NCBI GenBank assembly: GCA_947044365.1
Contig: OX345638.1
Coordinates: forward strand, 1,997,701-2,061,700
DNA from: Petrosia ficiformis
Taxonomy: Eukaryota > Porifera > Demospongiae > Haplosclerida > Petrosiidae
Direction of reading: 5' to 3'
Length of the DNA: 64,000 bases
The position numbers and the translations under genes are program-made. A model generated the notes under the pieces. It did not search any database. It worked only from the letters and a program-made list of their open reading frames with translations, and was not told where the DNA came from. Below, piece after piece: positions 12,988 through 25,374 of this stretch (its first letter is position 1; each line of letters begins with the position of its first letter).

Positions 12988-13182
12988 TCATACAATTTGT
13001 ATTGCATACTCACCCGGTTCGTGGTTGCTCTCTACATTTCCACAAAGGAGGAGCAGCTCAGCCTTGGAGAGGGAGAAACAAGAACGGTGTAAACAATGAT
13101 GTTTGGGGGTTAATGGAGGGGTTGGGAATAAAATGGAAGGAACAGAAGAAAAAGAAGGGTGGTAGATCCAGAGAGCAACCAT
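12988..13182 (-). pseudogene. Hydrophobic exon with degenerate 2A-like motif
   Basis: A 64-codon minus-strand frame reads MVALWIYHPSF and later SKAELLLLCGNVESNHEPGE. The expected motif is G-D-V-E-S-N-P-G-P; here Asp is Asn, and Pro-Gly-Pro has become His-Glu-Pro through an extra base pair of changes, so the ribosome-skipping core is destroyed. It is followed by a gtgagt donor exactly where the intact exon at 25440 has one, and preceded by the ctccctctccaag acceptor. It is a clear decayed relative of 25375-25440. Confidence 0.65.
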
Positions 13183-13539
13183 CAGGACCAGGAAAATCGC
13201 TCTATAATAATAAAATAAAGAATAGCAAGCTATTTATGTTATATTATAATGCATGAAAAGTATATAAAAAAATAATTGTATACACAAAACGTACTGCAAC
13301 TGAACATTTTCGAGAAAGAATCGGAAAATGTGATTGTCATCTTACTAGTGTACATCTTTTATTATCCTTTTATTTTACCTGTACCTGTTATGTTCAGAAT
13401 GTACCTGTATGCTACTAATGTACCACAATAAGTGTTCAATCAGTACACAAACAGGAAAAAAAAATGCAAAATGCAGTGTGTTCATCTCATGTTTTGGTTT
13501 TGGCTTCCAATTGAACCTTTAAATCAGAATTTGTATTTG

Positions 13540-13830
13540 TCTACAATTTAACAGGTAATGATGTACTATTCCCCAGATGTGGTTTCGAATTAATTAACCT
13601 TATTAGACGCCACTTTTTATATTTATACATTTGAGCTTTTCAATTCTTGTTTACAGCATCAAATAAAACACATTCCTTGATATACTCCATGTGGCATTTC
13701 CTGACCTAATCCAAGAATTGAACTTTTTTTTTTGTTAACAGCGCTTTATCTTATCACCAGGATAATTTTTCTCAATTGTTTTGAGCTCTTCCAATACTAA
13801 CTTTAGATATACTATAACCAAGTGCAAACC
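13540..13830. repeat. Dispersed repeat, copy at 13.6 kb
   Basis: About 290 bases including gttaacagcgctttatct and ccatgtggcatttcctgacc recur, diverged, at 20530-20840 in the same orientation, with a fragment near 22200. It lies outside recognisable exons. Confidence 0.6.
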
Positions 13831-13839
13831 AATCTGCTA

Positions 13840-14850
13840 CCTCATTTGTCGCTGTGTTGATTAGGTGTAGGGGTAGGGGATTGAGAAGTTGTGGTGTAGG
13901 GAGGAATTAATAATCTGTAAAAAAATAATTGAAAGGGCATTTGAGGTATAAAAAAGGAGAGGGGTAAAAGGTTGGGGACAACATGTTAATGTGGGTGCAG
14001 GTAATTAGTAAAAAAAATATGTAAAAAAAAATATGTACATGTAAAAAAAATAATTTTAATATAGCCGGAAGATTTTTAAATGTGCTTATTGGGGATTTAG
14101 CCCAGCCCCAATCTCCACCTGGTTAGCAGGGCCCCCTCAAATAATATTCCTGAGAGGGACCACCAGATTCTTGATGAAGTTGGAAGAAATGTGAACAGAC
14201 TAATAATCCTGTATCAGTCTTACCAGTCATGATCAAGTGTTTGTGTAGAGAGAGGGCCGGATAGCACTAGAGGACCATTGAATATACCAAATGAAGTTAA
14301 CTCAATCTAATGATTATTAATGAAAAAAAAACCTTATTTTCGATCCCATTATTGCCTTGAAATAATACTACCTTTCTCTTCTGCATAGATATAGAAAGCA
14401 AGATCAATGTTTCCTTGTATGTATTTTTCAGTAGTAGTTAATTTTGAGTAGTTCGTTAGTGAGGTTAACCCATAGTTTGGGATAATTTCACAAGAAAAAA
14501 AATTAAAAAATGAATCGTTTGGGCCACTGTATTATAAAAGTACCTCGACAATGTTTTAAACAATTGTATGGTTCACCTCTCAGCTGTATATAGATAGATA
14601 GATAGATAAATCACATGTTTTAACTTGCTTTTCATATCAATTTTGTTTTCTAGAACAAATTTTGCTATATCTCTTATTACGAATGTGTTTTTAAAAGCTG
14701 CATTGAACTAGGATGCATGAGATGACATTTGAAGGATTAGCAAAACGCCTGTAATAATAATGATATAGCTTATTTTTCTTTGTGGAGAGCAAGATCGTTT
14801 TGTTTGTAAGCTTCATGTTTCCTTATGCCTCAACCAATCTATTTTATGTA
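13840..14850. other. No gene seen
   Basis: AT-rich, with A runs and a (gata)n tract near 14590. The segment aggggtagggg...gaggaattaa to ccccctcaaataatattcc is repeated, diverged, at 23040-23330. No coding exon can be supported. Confidence 0.5.
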
Positions 14851-14879
14851 CTATGATGCATGAGACGTGTGGAGAATTA

Positions 14880-16570
14880 ACAAATCACAAGCAAGAGTGG
14901 AAATATTTTTCTTTTCCTCAATTTCATTCTCGATTAGATACTTCATCGGTGATTAATCTTTTTACTTCTTTTTTCAAGAGTGTGGAAACATTTCTTATTA
15001 TATTGTCCAATTGCATGTTTGTGTCCCATACTGCATTTACCACATTGGGTGTTCACCTCCTTTGAAATCTCTCAGTTGTATCAAGCACCACACAATTTAC
15101 TTGATGTAAATTTAGGGACTGTAGTTACAGTCTTACAGTCCCACCCAAAAATTGAACAGTTGTCATGTGAGAAAAGACTGCATTTTGCTTATTTATGAAT
15201 ACAAGTTAAGTAATTATATAAATTATTAATGTGCTTTGCCACCTTGGTGTTCACCCTCCTCTGACGTGAAGGTTGCAATTCTATATCCTTTTGAGAATAC
15301 AAGTATAAAGTTAAGTAATTATATAAAATTATAAATGTGCTTGCCACCTTGGTGTTTACCCTCCTCTAGTAATTATATAAAATGTTTACCCTCCTCTGAT
15401 ACAAATGTCTCCGTTGAATCCATTAGTATATCCCTCAGCATTTTGCTTCTTATTATGAAATGAATACAAGTTAATAAGGTTAGCCTAAAGAAACCACACA
15501 TAAATACACCCAACTTCACTTCAAACAACCCACTAGGCAGTATTCACAGTGCTAAGCCAACTTCAAACCAACCACAATTGCTAACTGTAAATCAATCAAT
15601 TAGCTGTTACTACATGTAACAACAAATCAACCACATATGCACATTAATATTAAAGTTCTGGGCAGTAGCTGTAAAATATTTACATCTATATTCATATATT
15701 CGTTTAGGAAGATGTATTTTACAATTTCAGACAGTTATATTTTATCCTCCCTTCCTACCTTAAGTTAACACCACTGTAATTGTAATAATAGCTGCAATCT
15801 GCATGCAGCTAAGATAAAAGTTTATTTTATTCAAATATAATAATAGTTACAATGCTCCCGTAATACTGCTGATAACACTATGATTACCATCATCACTTCT
15901 TGAGAGAGTTCAAAAATTAATTTGTCAGTGTCCCTGTACTGTGAACCTCTTACCCCTAATTACTAATGCAATACGATAGATTGCATCAACACTGCAACTT
16001 TCACACCAATCCGTATTTGGTATTTCCAATAAATAGTCCTGATTTCCACTATTTGTACTAATTTATCTGTAAATGAATATGTACATGTTATGTATACATA
16101 CTTTTAGTCTTTCCATTTCATAAATTTAATCCATACAAGGAAGCACTGTCCACCCCTAATAATTATAATAATTTATTATAAATATACATGTATGAAAATA
16201 GATAATGAACGAGCTGTGATTACTAATGAGTAATCTATCGTATAATATACAAAATATTTCATTTCATTATTTCCATGTGTCTAAACAACAAATTACTTAC
16301 TGGATGCTCTTCAACATGCTCTTCATGAGTTTGATTTTCACTCTGTAATTGTTCTGAACAAATTTGGCTGACTGAATTCAAGTGACAAGTTCATTCATAA
16401 TTTTATGATATATAAACAGTGTTCTAAGTACCCTTCTCAGTTGGCATTAAAGCCTTACCTTTTCAATCAGTTGGCTTGGTTAGTTTGTAGGTCCTATGAA
16501 TAGTAGAAATAGATTTTATAATAATCACACAATTGCATCAATAGTATCTACCCGTTACTTAGTAGTTAAT
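14880..16570. repeat. 1.3 kb duplicated block, copy 2 (expanded)
   Basis: Second copy of the block at 11030-12290. It has additional local duplications of the ctaccttggtgttcaccctc-type segment at 15230-15400. The coiled-coil relic near 14930-15050 and the post-2A exon relic near 16430-16490 are both recognisable but broken. Confidence 0.75.
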
Positions 16571-16759
16571 GAGCTTGATGCAACAAGAGAGGATATGAAA
16601 CAAGTGAACTGACATTAGATGAAATTTAGTTCCCATGTATATAAAAAGATATTAATTAATATATTATATTAATATATTGTGTATGTATTTCAATAGTGAA
16701 GAGTACTGCTCACAATAATATGTGAACGGCGTCTTTATCGAATGTACAATCAGTATTAT

Positions 16760-16800
16760 ACTTGCAAGGTCCAGGGTTGCTCTCCACATCTCCGCAAGGT
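16760..16800 (-). CDS. Exon encoding an intact 2A-like motif (isolated)
   Basis: On the minus strand the sequence reads PILLLLPCGDVESNPGPCK in one frame: a leucine-rich run immediately followed by the complete motif D-V-E-S-N-P-G-P. The upstream 100 bases match the region upstream of the 13.0 and 25.4 kb copies. The splice acceptor seen there is missing because of a short deletion, so this copy is probably non-functional although the motif is intact. A relic of the next exon lies at 16430-16490 in the expected order. Confidence 0.6.
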
Positions 16801-17029
16801 AGAAGTAGAAGAATCGGGAACGATAGGAAACAAATCTCTGACGGAGAGTGGTTTGGGGGTTACAGAAGTAGAAGGGTGGGTGGTAATGTAGATGTAGAGA
16901 ATATCCACCAGGACCTTACCCTGTGTGCATTCCTAATGTGTTTGCATGCAAGTGGATCGATGCACAGATTATTAAAATATTTTAAAATTAATTTACTATA
17001 GTTACAAAAATATCAACAATTTATTTTAT

Positions 17030-17700
17030 GTTGAACTATGGATGCATGACACGTGGAGAATTAACAAATCGCAAGCAAGAGTGGAAATATTTTTCTTTTC
17101 CTCAATTTCATTCTCCATTAGACACTTCATCAGTGATTAATCTTTTTACTTCTTTTTTCAAGAGTGTGGAAACATTTCTTATATTGTCCGATTGCATGTT
17201 TGTGTCCCATACTGCATTTACCACATTGGGTGTTCACCTCCTTTGAAATCTCAGTTGTATCAAGCACCACACAATTTACTTGATGTAAATTTAGGGACTG
17301 TAGTTACAGTCCCACCCAAAAATTAGTGTCTTGTGAGAAAAGACTGCATTTTGCTCATTTATGAATACAAGTATAAAGTTAAGTAATTATATAAAATTAT
17401 AAATGTACTTGCTACCTTGCTGTGCATCCTCCTCCGAATCAAATGTCTCAACGGTATATTCCTCAGCATTTTGCTTCTTAGCAAATCTTATGAATATAAG
17501 TTAAGTTAAAACCACTGTAATTGTAACAATAGCTGCAATCTGCATGCAGCTAAGATTAAACGTTTATTTTATTTAAATATAATATAGTTACAATGATGTG
17601 CATTACAAGTTTACTAAAACGTTCCTCCCATAATACTGCTGATAACACTATAATTACCATCATCACTTGGAGTTCAAAAGTTATTACTATCAACTGTTTG
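17030..17700 (-). pseudogene. Coiled-coil relic and third copy of the duplicated block
   Basis: Positions 17108-17226 on the minus strand read VVNAVWDTNMQSDNIRNVST and continue LLKKEVKRLITDEVSNGE before a stop. Homologous, less readable segments lie near 11.1 and 14.95 kb. Alignment to VNTKVTTTIRDTEMELNK at 7.05 kb shows the same family. Heptad-like spacing suggests a coiled coil. No full gene is present. Confidence 0.45.
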
Positions 17701-18169
17701 TTTGTCAGTACCCCTATATATAATTATGAAATTGAAAAGTGATTTTCAATTTAATATAAACAAAGTAAAGGTCTACATTACTTTAAAAATGCCATTTCAA
17801 ACAATCAAATGAATCATGATTCTCAAACAAGATGTAGTTTATAATTATGAAAAGTGTAATAGACTAACTTAAAATAGTAGAAGTGGAAAGCAATAATTGA
17901 TCAAGTTTTAATAATAACACCATTATAATTATTTACTTGAGTTGTGATATTATTGACTAAATCCAAAACAATGTATTTGTAATACTACATATAATACGTA
18001 TAGAATTATTAAATGATTTTAATGACTCGCTCTCTCCAGAAGGGACTGGCGGTAGTTGTTAAGGGCCAACCGGTGGTAGTTGTTGCGGAGGGAGGTCCTG
18101 CCCTATATTATATTTAAAAAGAATTAATCAGTTATTCTATAAGGATATGAATGTTATATGATATATATG

Positions 18170-18460
18170 AACATTATTTGAATATCAAAATCCAAAAGCA
18201 CAAACGAAAATGAGATAGTATTTAGCAACAAAATTAAACCAACCACTTCCACATAACAACTCTACATAAGTATATATAGCTTCTCTGTGTTTTACTCTTA
18301 TCGGTATTTACCTAGCTATATAATATTTATTTATGTAGGGTTGTTATGGTATTTAATTGTGTTGCTAAGGTTACCATCCCAATCTTGTTCCTGTGCTTTT
18401 TGTGTTTTGATATCCTCACATACTCTTTCATTTAAAAAAAAATGCTTTGTTATTAATTTT
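18170..18460. repeat. Diverged foldback of the 26.3 kb family
   Basis: Arms beginning with caaaatccaaaagcacaaac and ending with ttgtgctttttgtgttttga are inverted around a central tatatagcttctctgtg. The sequence is a diverged relative of the near-perfect foldback at 26282-26586 (shared ccacttccacataacaac and ctacataagt parts). A single arm of the same family lies at 28205-28340. Confidence 0.55.
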
Positions 18461-18599
18461 GTACAATTGACAGTACAGAAGTAGAAGGTTGGGTGGTAAT
18501 GTAGATGCAGAGAACAACCACCAGGACTTTTCCAGTTGTTATATATACATACTTACCTGGGTGCAGTCCTTTTAGTAAAGTTACAGTTATAAATTTTAT

Positions 18600-19440
18600 A
18601 TGAATAAATTTGGTAAATATTTAAAAATAATATGTTCTTTAATTTCTTCTATTTCTTCTATCTTCTCCTCCTCCATCACCTTTTTTGTACATCTTTTGCT
18701 AAATCCTCCTCTCTCTCTCTCCTCCTCTCTCTCTCTCTCTCTCTCCTCTCTTGTTTGCTCCTTATTAATCCATTTGTGGAATAGTTCTTTTTTTTTTTAA
18801 TCCACATTCGCCGTAAACCCACTCATCAACCCACACATGTCTGCAACATGTTTGGTTGAATTTGTTCATTTTTTGGTTTCTAGGCTTGAGATTCTTATTT
18901 CTCTCCACCTTTTTTCATTAACGTGATGATTTCTGGAGGTAATTCTGATAAATGGTGTGCTACAAAAATATTCAGTTAAATATAAATAGCACTAAATATT
19001 ATATATTTATCAATGAAGACTTACTCCATCCAGCAAGCCATTGGTAGTCCAGCTACTATCATCTTTTATTCTCCTACAGATCCTTTTCTAAATTCTCCTT
19101 CACCTCTACTATTCTCTCCTCTCTCTCTCTCTCCTCTCTTTGCTGCTTAGCCTACATTTGGGCGCATACCCACACATGTCGGCAGCACTTGTACTATTCT
19201 TTTCGGTTCCTTTTTTTTTTGGCCTCAGATTCTTCCTCGTTGCATTGATTTCTCTCCACCTCTTTTTCATCATCGTAAATATTTTAGACTACTGTACTAT
19301 ATAAAGTATATTAGCTAAATAAGTTTTATAATATTAGGTTTTAACTTTTTCCATCCTCTCTTAATTCTTTTAATCTTCCTGGTCCTTTTCTTGCTCTCTC
19401 ATGTTGGCATATCCACATGTGCCTACAGCAACTATAGCAG
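18600..19440 (-). pseudogene. Decayed tandem copies of a short exon
   Basis: Two degenerate copies of the segment at 19450-19572 lie on the minus strand near 18880-18960 (codons for LPPEIITLM then RWREI with a frame slip) and 19220-19290 (MMKKRWREINATRKNL). Each is followed on the minus strand by acatgtggg/acacatgtc text and a (ct)n tract, showing that about 350 bp was amplified in tandem. Confidence 0.45.
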
Positions 19441-19449
19441 GTGCAATGT

Positions 19450-19572
19450 TTACACCTGTGATGTGGTATATTTCCCCCTTTTAGGGTCAGACTTTTCATG
19501 ATCAGTACTTCTACTTATCTCCCTCCATCTCTTTTTCATCATCTCAATAATCTCATCTGGTAATTCTGCCAT
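19450..19572 (-). CDS. Short ORF, LPDEIIEMMKKRWREI family
   Basis: A 40-codon frame with ATG reads MAELPDEIIEMMKKRWREIS and ends at TAA after TTSQV. Two damaged copies lie immediately upstream at 18.9 and 19.25 kb. The first 20 residues are amphipathic and helical by composition. It may be a first exon, since a gt follows at the last codons. I do not recognise the family. Confidence 0.35.
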   Translation of the reverse strand: MAELPDEIIEMMKKRWREISRSTDHEKSDPKRGKYTTSQV

Positions 19573-19857
19573 GACTATAAATGAACACTTTCAAACTGTC
19601 TTTCTTTTATACCCTTTCTAAATATTGCATTTCTTTGATGCTGAAACTGTAAACACCTTCATGATCAGTGAAATTGAAATTATTGATGTTTAATCATGAA
19701 GCTATTCCACTGTACACACCTTCATGATCAGATAAATGCAATATTAAAGAAATCATTGATGTTTCTTTTCGTTGAATTTAACTGATTTATTTAAGCACTT
19801 TCTGAGCATGTGCAGTGGCTTATAATTTTAGATAGATGAATAAATTGTCAGACATCT

Positions 19858-20284
19858 TCACAAGCTGAATTTCATATTTTCATCTCCTCTTTTTATCCTT
19901 TTCACTTCCAAATTTCTCAACAATGGTTTAAGTAATTGTATGTTGAACCATGATGTGTAGTCTCTGCACGATATTAAGAATACATCATCCAGATCAACTG
20001 CACTTTCAAAGTGTGAAAGCAGCATAATATGTGCTGGTTTTGGGAATACTACGTAGGTTGCCTCTTGACGTGAAAGCTTGCTTGAGTGTTTGGAGGAGCT
20101 TATAAGTCGTTCTGCCTGCGTCGTCTCCCAGTTGTGAGGTGTCGAATTGCCTTTGAAAGGGGAAGGTGCCAATGAACTGAAGATTTCCATTAGAGATACC
20201 TAAAAGCCGAGACAGGTTGCCAGTGATATTATTAACATCTCCTGTTGGGATAACATCATCTGGCAACGAGACCTGCATTTTCAT
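19858..20284 (-). pseudogene. Frameshifted gene fragment
   Basis: Two overlapping minus-strand frames both look coding. The upstream one (to 20284) reads VNNITGNLSRLLGISNGNLQ and the downstream one (from 19858) reads HIMLLSHFESAVDLDDVFLI then DYTSWFNIQLLKPLLRNLEV. The coding look switches frame near 20050, consistent with an indel in a single ancestral frame. The C-terminal part recalls a helical segment found next to death-fold domains in sponge and cnidarian proteins, but that resemblance is from memory and weak. Confidence 0.4.
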
Positions 20285-20299
20285 GACCTGGAGTGAATG

Positions 20300-23200
20300 A
20301 TTTTGATGGTCAGGAATGGGATATTGAAGTGTATCATCTATTGGATGAAATTAAGAACATATATTTTGTGTAGATAGTATTGTAATATATTTTACAAACC
20401 TTTAGCAAATGTCGTAATTTTATTTCAACGAAAAAACTACTGAATTAAAAGTAATAATTAATACTTAATACTTATTTGCATTCGAATAATAGCTTCTAAA
20501 AGCTTTTTTGATGGTGTCTCGTACATTGCAGGTATCATCTTTTAACAGGTAATGGTATATTACTTTCTTGATGTGGTTTTTTGAATTTAACCTTTAATAT
20601 TATTAACCTTATTAATAGATGCCACCTTTTATCAATTCTTGTTTACAGCTTCGTGCATTCCTCCACTTATTATAAATAATAAAACACACATGTGGCATTA
20701 CCTGATCTAATCCAAGAATAGAACATTTTTTGTTAACAGCGCTTTATCTATCACCAGGTCAATTGTTTTGAGCTCTTCAAATACTAACCTTAGATACACT
20801 TATAACCAAGTTTAAACCAGTCAGCTACCACATTTGTTGCTGTGTTACTGTTACTTTTGGACGCCCAAAGTGAGTCATGGTTTATAACAAATATTTTTTC
20901 ATAGCCATTGACCATAATAATGCACATAAGTTAAGGATTTATTTATATTTTTGGCTGACCAGAAAGAGTCAAATTCGAGTGACAAGTTTATTTATAATTT
21001 TATAAATTGAGATAAAGGCATTTTTTTCTATCACTTATCAATTATTATTAGTAGTACATTATAAATTTAATATTATACCATTCGCTTAATTAATTGCACC
21101 ATTAAATAGTACATAAATCATTTTTTTTCGTGTGTGGTGCTTGGGTAATTTCTGTATAACAGCCACAATTATTAAATAATAATAATAATATTTTTATACT
21201 TACTAGTAGTACATGACATACTAATTAAAATGTTAATTTTGTGTATCTACACTATAGCAGGTGTATTTAGTTTGTGTTAATCAGTAAGAATGTAATCTTA
21301 GTTGCTAATGTATATAACTGTGTGTGTAAGTAAAAGATTATTAGAGTTAAAAGAAAAAAGTTATTCAAGTGAAGACGTAGATCCATCACACTTACTAATA
21401 GTACATTATTACATTACAATTACATGTATATATAATATATAATTTTTGTCTTTCCGCTTTGTAAATTTTATTCATACAAGGAAGCCTTGATTCAAGTGAC
21501 AAGTTTATTGATAATTTTATATAATTATAACGTGTTGATTTTCAAGTGTTTTTAATTTCACCCTTTTGTATTTTGAAGGACATATGTGATGATGTATATG
21601 TGCTTCCTCTGTTAAACATACTTTTCTGCAGTGTGATAAACTGTAAACAATGATTAACAAATATTTAGCAAGCAATAACAATAATTTTTAATAATAAGCA
21701 CACATCTTCTTCACTATTTGCATACTAAAATTATTAATATTTTGCATCTGTACATAAATAGAGGATACATGGAGCAGCAGCAAATCCATCTTGGGTATTT
21801 ACTGCATATTGTACAGAAAGCCATCACTATTCAATATTTCTAGAATAAGAATTATAATTGTTATTTTCCATATAATTTAAAATAAGACTCTAGTTTTTCT
21901 TTGTGTCAACTTTGTTAGCATTTCCACTTCTTGCTAAAAATGGTTGTCTAATGTCCAGCTACATACATTGATACATACACTAATCCCAGACTAAGCCACT
22001 TCTCTGCAGGGAAAATAACATGTACTTGTAATCATCTAGGAAAATGTAAACAATAACCAAGTATACTTCTTGATAATAAAACAGAAACAATTGTTACTCT
22101 ATTAATTCATACTTACTGATTATTGTCACTAGAAAATAAATTCTTATTAAAATTAATAGCTTCTAAGCTCTTGATAGTGTCTCCTACATTTCAGGTAGCA
22201 TGCTATTTTAACAGGTAATGATATTGTTGTCATTTGAGTGGTTTCGAATTCCTTAGATATGAATACCATTTCTATCTTCAGTAGTTGCTGTTGTCTCAAC
22301 AACAACCTACATGTTGTAAAGTATGCAATTATAAAACTCGAGATGTATATTTGTTTTGACGTTGTATATGAAATATTAATTCTTGTGTCAGGTATATAAT
22401 TATTATAGTAGAATTGGGGAATCTCCAGGTATATCCCCTATGTGTGGTCCCAGTTGTGCAACCAAAACCCACAAACCTTATGTAAACACATGCACTACAT
22501 GATATATGATATATGCAAATTTTGTTCTGTTTAGAATACGAACAGATTATATATATATAATTTTAAAAAATATATATATATATATACACAGAACGTATAT
22601 GTATTTAATGTCTCACCTCTCCTGTAATCCCTGATTCTAGGACTAAGACGAGTAATTTTTACTGATGATAACAGACAATATATATAATATATATAAATTA
22701 TATATAATTTTTATAATGTCTCACCTTTCCTATAATGACTAGGAGTCTTTAGCAGATCTACATATTCAATGCCTGAGTATAATATTATATATAACATGTA
22801 TAAGTGCCTTTAATGATTAATGACATTGCATTTAATTAACACTCCTCCTCTCTTAACTGGAGGTATCTATAGACTATCATATGCAATTATAAAACCCCAA
22901 AGAGATGTATAATGATTTTGATATTTTATGTGAGTTACTTGCATTGCTTAGCTGGAGGTATTTATTTATAAACTATAAGATCCTTAACAGGTATGTACTT
23001 TTTCTGTTTTTGTATTACACAACATAACAATCAATTGTGTTGTGAGTGGTGCCTCTTTATTTTAGATTGAGGGGGAGTGTTTGGTTGGGAGGATTTTAAT
23101 ACAGTAAAAAATAATTTGAAGGGACAGTTTGGGTATATAAAAGGAAGGGTAGAGGTTAAGGACATCATGTTAATAGGGACAGGTAATTAGTACAAAAAAT

Positions 23201-23740
23201 AATTTTATAGAAAAATATATGTAAAAATAAAAGGAATATGAAACGAGTAATGCAGGAGAGTCTTGAAGGGCTTTTGAGTCTGATTTTATTTAGCTCCAGC
23301 CACCTCGGGGGAAAATATTCTTGAGGGGGGGACCACCAGGTTCTAAAACCATGCAGTAGTAGGTTACCAATTGTACATAATTCTTCTCTATCTGAGATGA
23401 TAATTGTAAAACTATTATATATCAATACCTCCATTCATTGCCTCGAAATAATTAGCAGCTCCTTCTATTTTCTCCTTTCTTCTGCATAGATGTAGCGAGC
23501 AAGATCAATTTGTTTGTAATTTTTCATGTTTCCTTATCATCATCAGTGCCTCAACAATGTTTTGGAATAATTTTATGTTGAACCATGAACCATGAACTAT
23601 GAACTATGAGACATGAAGAATTAGTGAAACGCAAGCAAATATCTTCTTTTGCTTCAGTGTCGTTCTGGACATTGTCAGGATATCTGTACTTTCCCATTTT
23701 TTCCTGTTTGAGTTAGGCTTTCTTTTCTCCGTCATAGTGT
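20300..23740. other. AT-rich stretch without a supported gene
   Basis: Contents are diverged copies of repeats found elsewhere: 20530-20840 (see 13540), 21400-21540 (fragment of the 11.8/16.1 kb block), and 23040-23330 (see 13840). TA-rich runs occur near 22545-22585 and 22680-22710. No exon with both splice sites and convincing protein text was found. Confidence 0.5.
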
Positions 23741-23743
23741 TCC

Positions 23744-24235
23744 ATGTTCTTCTGTAGTTGCAACATCCAGTCTATCTTTTCCAGTCCTACCAGTTCCAGT
23801 CCATCTCTTCCAGTCCTACCTCATCCAGTCTACCTCATCCAGTTCTGCAGTTTCCCAGTTCCAGTCTACCTCATCCAGTTCCCCAGTTCCCCAGTTCCAG
23901 TCTACAGTGAGGTTTGTAATATTACATCAGTTTGCAGCAGTCCTACCAGTTCCAGTCTACCTCATCCAGTCCTACCAGTTCTCCAGTCCTACCAGTCCTA
24001 CCAGTCCTACCAGTCCTACCAGTTCCCATCCAGTCTTACCAGTTCTTCAGCTCTCCTGTTCTCCGGTCTACCTCAGTCTTACCAGTTCTTCTGTTCCAGT
24101 TCTCCAGTCCTACCAGTTCCAGTCTACCTCATCCAGTCCTACCAGTCCTACCAGTTCCCATCCAGTCCTACCAGTCCTACCAGTTCTCCAGTTCCAGTCC
24201 TCCAGTTCTCCAGTTCTCCACATCAACATCAACCC
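23744..24235. repeat. Degenerate minisatellite based on ccagtccta
   Basis: Almost 500 bases are built from ccagtcctac/cagttccagt-like units. All three forward frames are open for over 100 codons (Ser/Pro/Val/Leu-rich), which is expected from a repeat lacking stop triplets and is not evidence of a gene. Confidence 0.8.
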
Positions 24236-24600
24236 CACAAGAATTTTGTACCAGTACAAGCAGCATGCTGTTATATACTGTCATATACTGTCATATTGCA
24301 AAATAAATTCATGCTTGCACCATTAAAAATAATAATAATTATTATAATTATAATTATAATCATAATAATAGTTTGGTTACAGACATAAGTCGATACAATC
24401 ATAATAGTGATACTTATTTCTTCATGATATTTCACACAGCTCTTTCCCTTTAATTTTCCTGCCTCTATATATAATATACAATAGTTTCTTGACAAATTAA
24501 TCTCTATATTTGAGACTTCCTTAACTTCCTCTTGCATATTTCAATTTGTTTCACTTGTTAGTAGCTCCATCTTTTGCTCTGATAAGAGTTTTACTAATTC
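24235..24600. repeat. Direct duplicate of 27809-28190
   Basis: The segment starting ccccacaagaattttgtacc and including ttcatgcttgcaccattaaa is repeated at 27809-28190 with small indels, mostly in the aat/att run. The two copies flank the TRAIP-like/2A locus and the RING half-exon, so they may mark the ends of a duplicated block. Confidence 0.75.
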
Positions 24601-24640
24601 AATAAAATTTACTGATACATACTGTATATATATATTTTAG

Positions 24641-25316
24641 GATGAATTGGAAAAACAGCAAAAGAAAATTGAACAGAATGGTAATGATAGTTATGAATAT
24701 TTATTGATTATACTTCACTTGTAACTATATATATAAGACAATGGCTGAACTGAGGAAAACAGTAAAAAAACAAAAAGAAAAGCTTAAAACTTTAAGAAGA
24801 AGAAGTGAAAATTGAAAAAGCTGCGAATGAATCGTTGACTGTGAGGAATCAAGTGTTTGTCTATTCATCTATCTATTGATATTTTGATTTCTGTTTTAGA
24901 ATGAAGTGAAAATGCTCAAAATAAAAGCGGATAAAGCAAAAAAATATAAAGAAAAATTAGGAAAATTTAAAATGTATAGTGATATCTTAAGATTAATTAC
25001 TTATATTGCAATAGTCACATGTACACCTGTTACCAGTACTGCCTGTGGTTTAAATATTCTTTCTATAATTCAGAATAGAACTAATCCTGAATGGTGAACA
25101 AAGTGAGGCAGATGTATTAATAGAGAAATCATCAGATACTAGTCTGAAAACATATGTAAGTAGGTTATCTTATGTTCTACATATAAAATATCAGCAGATT
25201 CTTCATATTAGCTCTTAAAAAGAAAGTATGAAGCAGAGGAGATGGAAATAGAGTGTGATATATTAAAACAGCAATTATCTCAATTAAAAAGGAGAAATTT
25301 AGAAAGTAACTACTAA
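24641..25316 (+). CDS. TRAIP-like coiled-coil gene fragment
   Basis: Exons 24900-24973, 25074-25155 and 25212-25305 join in phase through GT-AG introns and give KMLKIKADKAKKYKEKLGKF, IELILNGEQSEADVLIEKSS and YEAEEMEIECDILKQQLSQL. A small upstream exon at 24641-24680 reads DELEKQQKKIEQN. The one near 24744-24850 has a frame slip. The IELxLxxxxxEA... segment followed by a LKxxYE coiled coil resembles the coiled-coil part of TRAIP, a RING-type ubiquitin ligase acting at stalled replication forks. If the last exon is read through, translation stops at TAA 25314-25316; if spliced at 25305 it continues into the 2A exon. No RING is found upstream of these exons. Confidence 0.5.
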
Positions 25317-25374
25317 AACCCCCCGTCATCAGATATATCTTGCACATCGTTCCCGTTCTTGTTTATCTCCACAG

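Noticed and set aside
16860..16910. A plus-strand 2A-like relic (GGNVDVENIHQD) here and similar text at 1.1, 13.2 and 18.5 kb
   Set aside because: Comparison with the minus-strand copies shows it is the conserved sequence upstream of the minus-strand 2A exon read backwards; the resemblance is accidental.
23744..24388. A 214-codon Ser/Pro-rich frame
   Set aside because: It is a ccagtccta minisatellite followed by an Ile run from an aat/att tract; all three frames are open.
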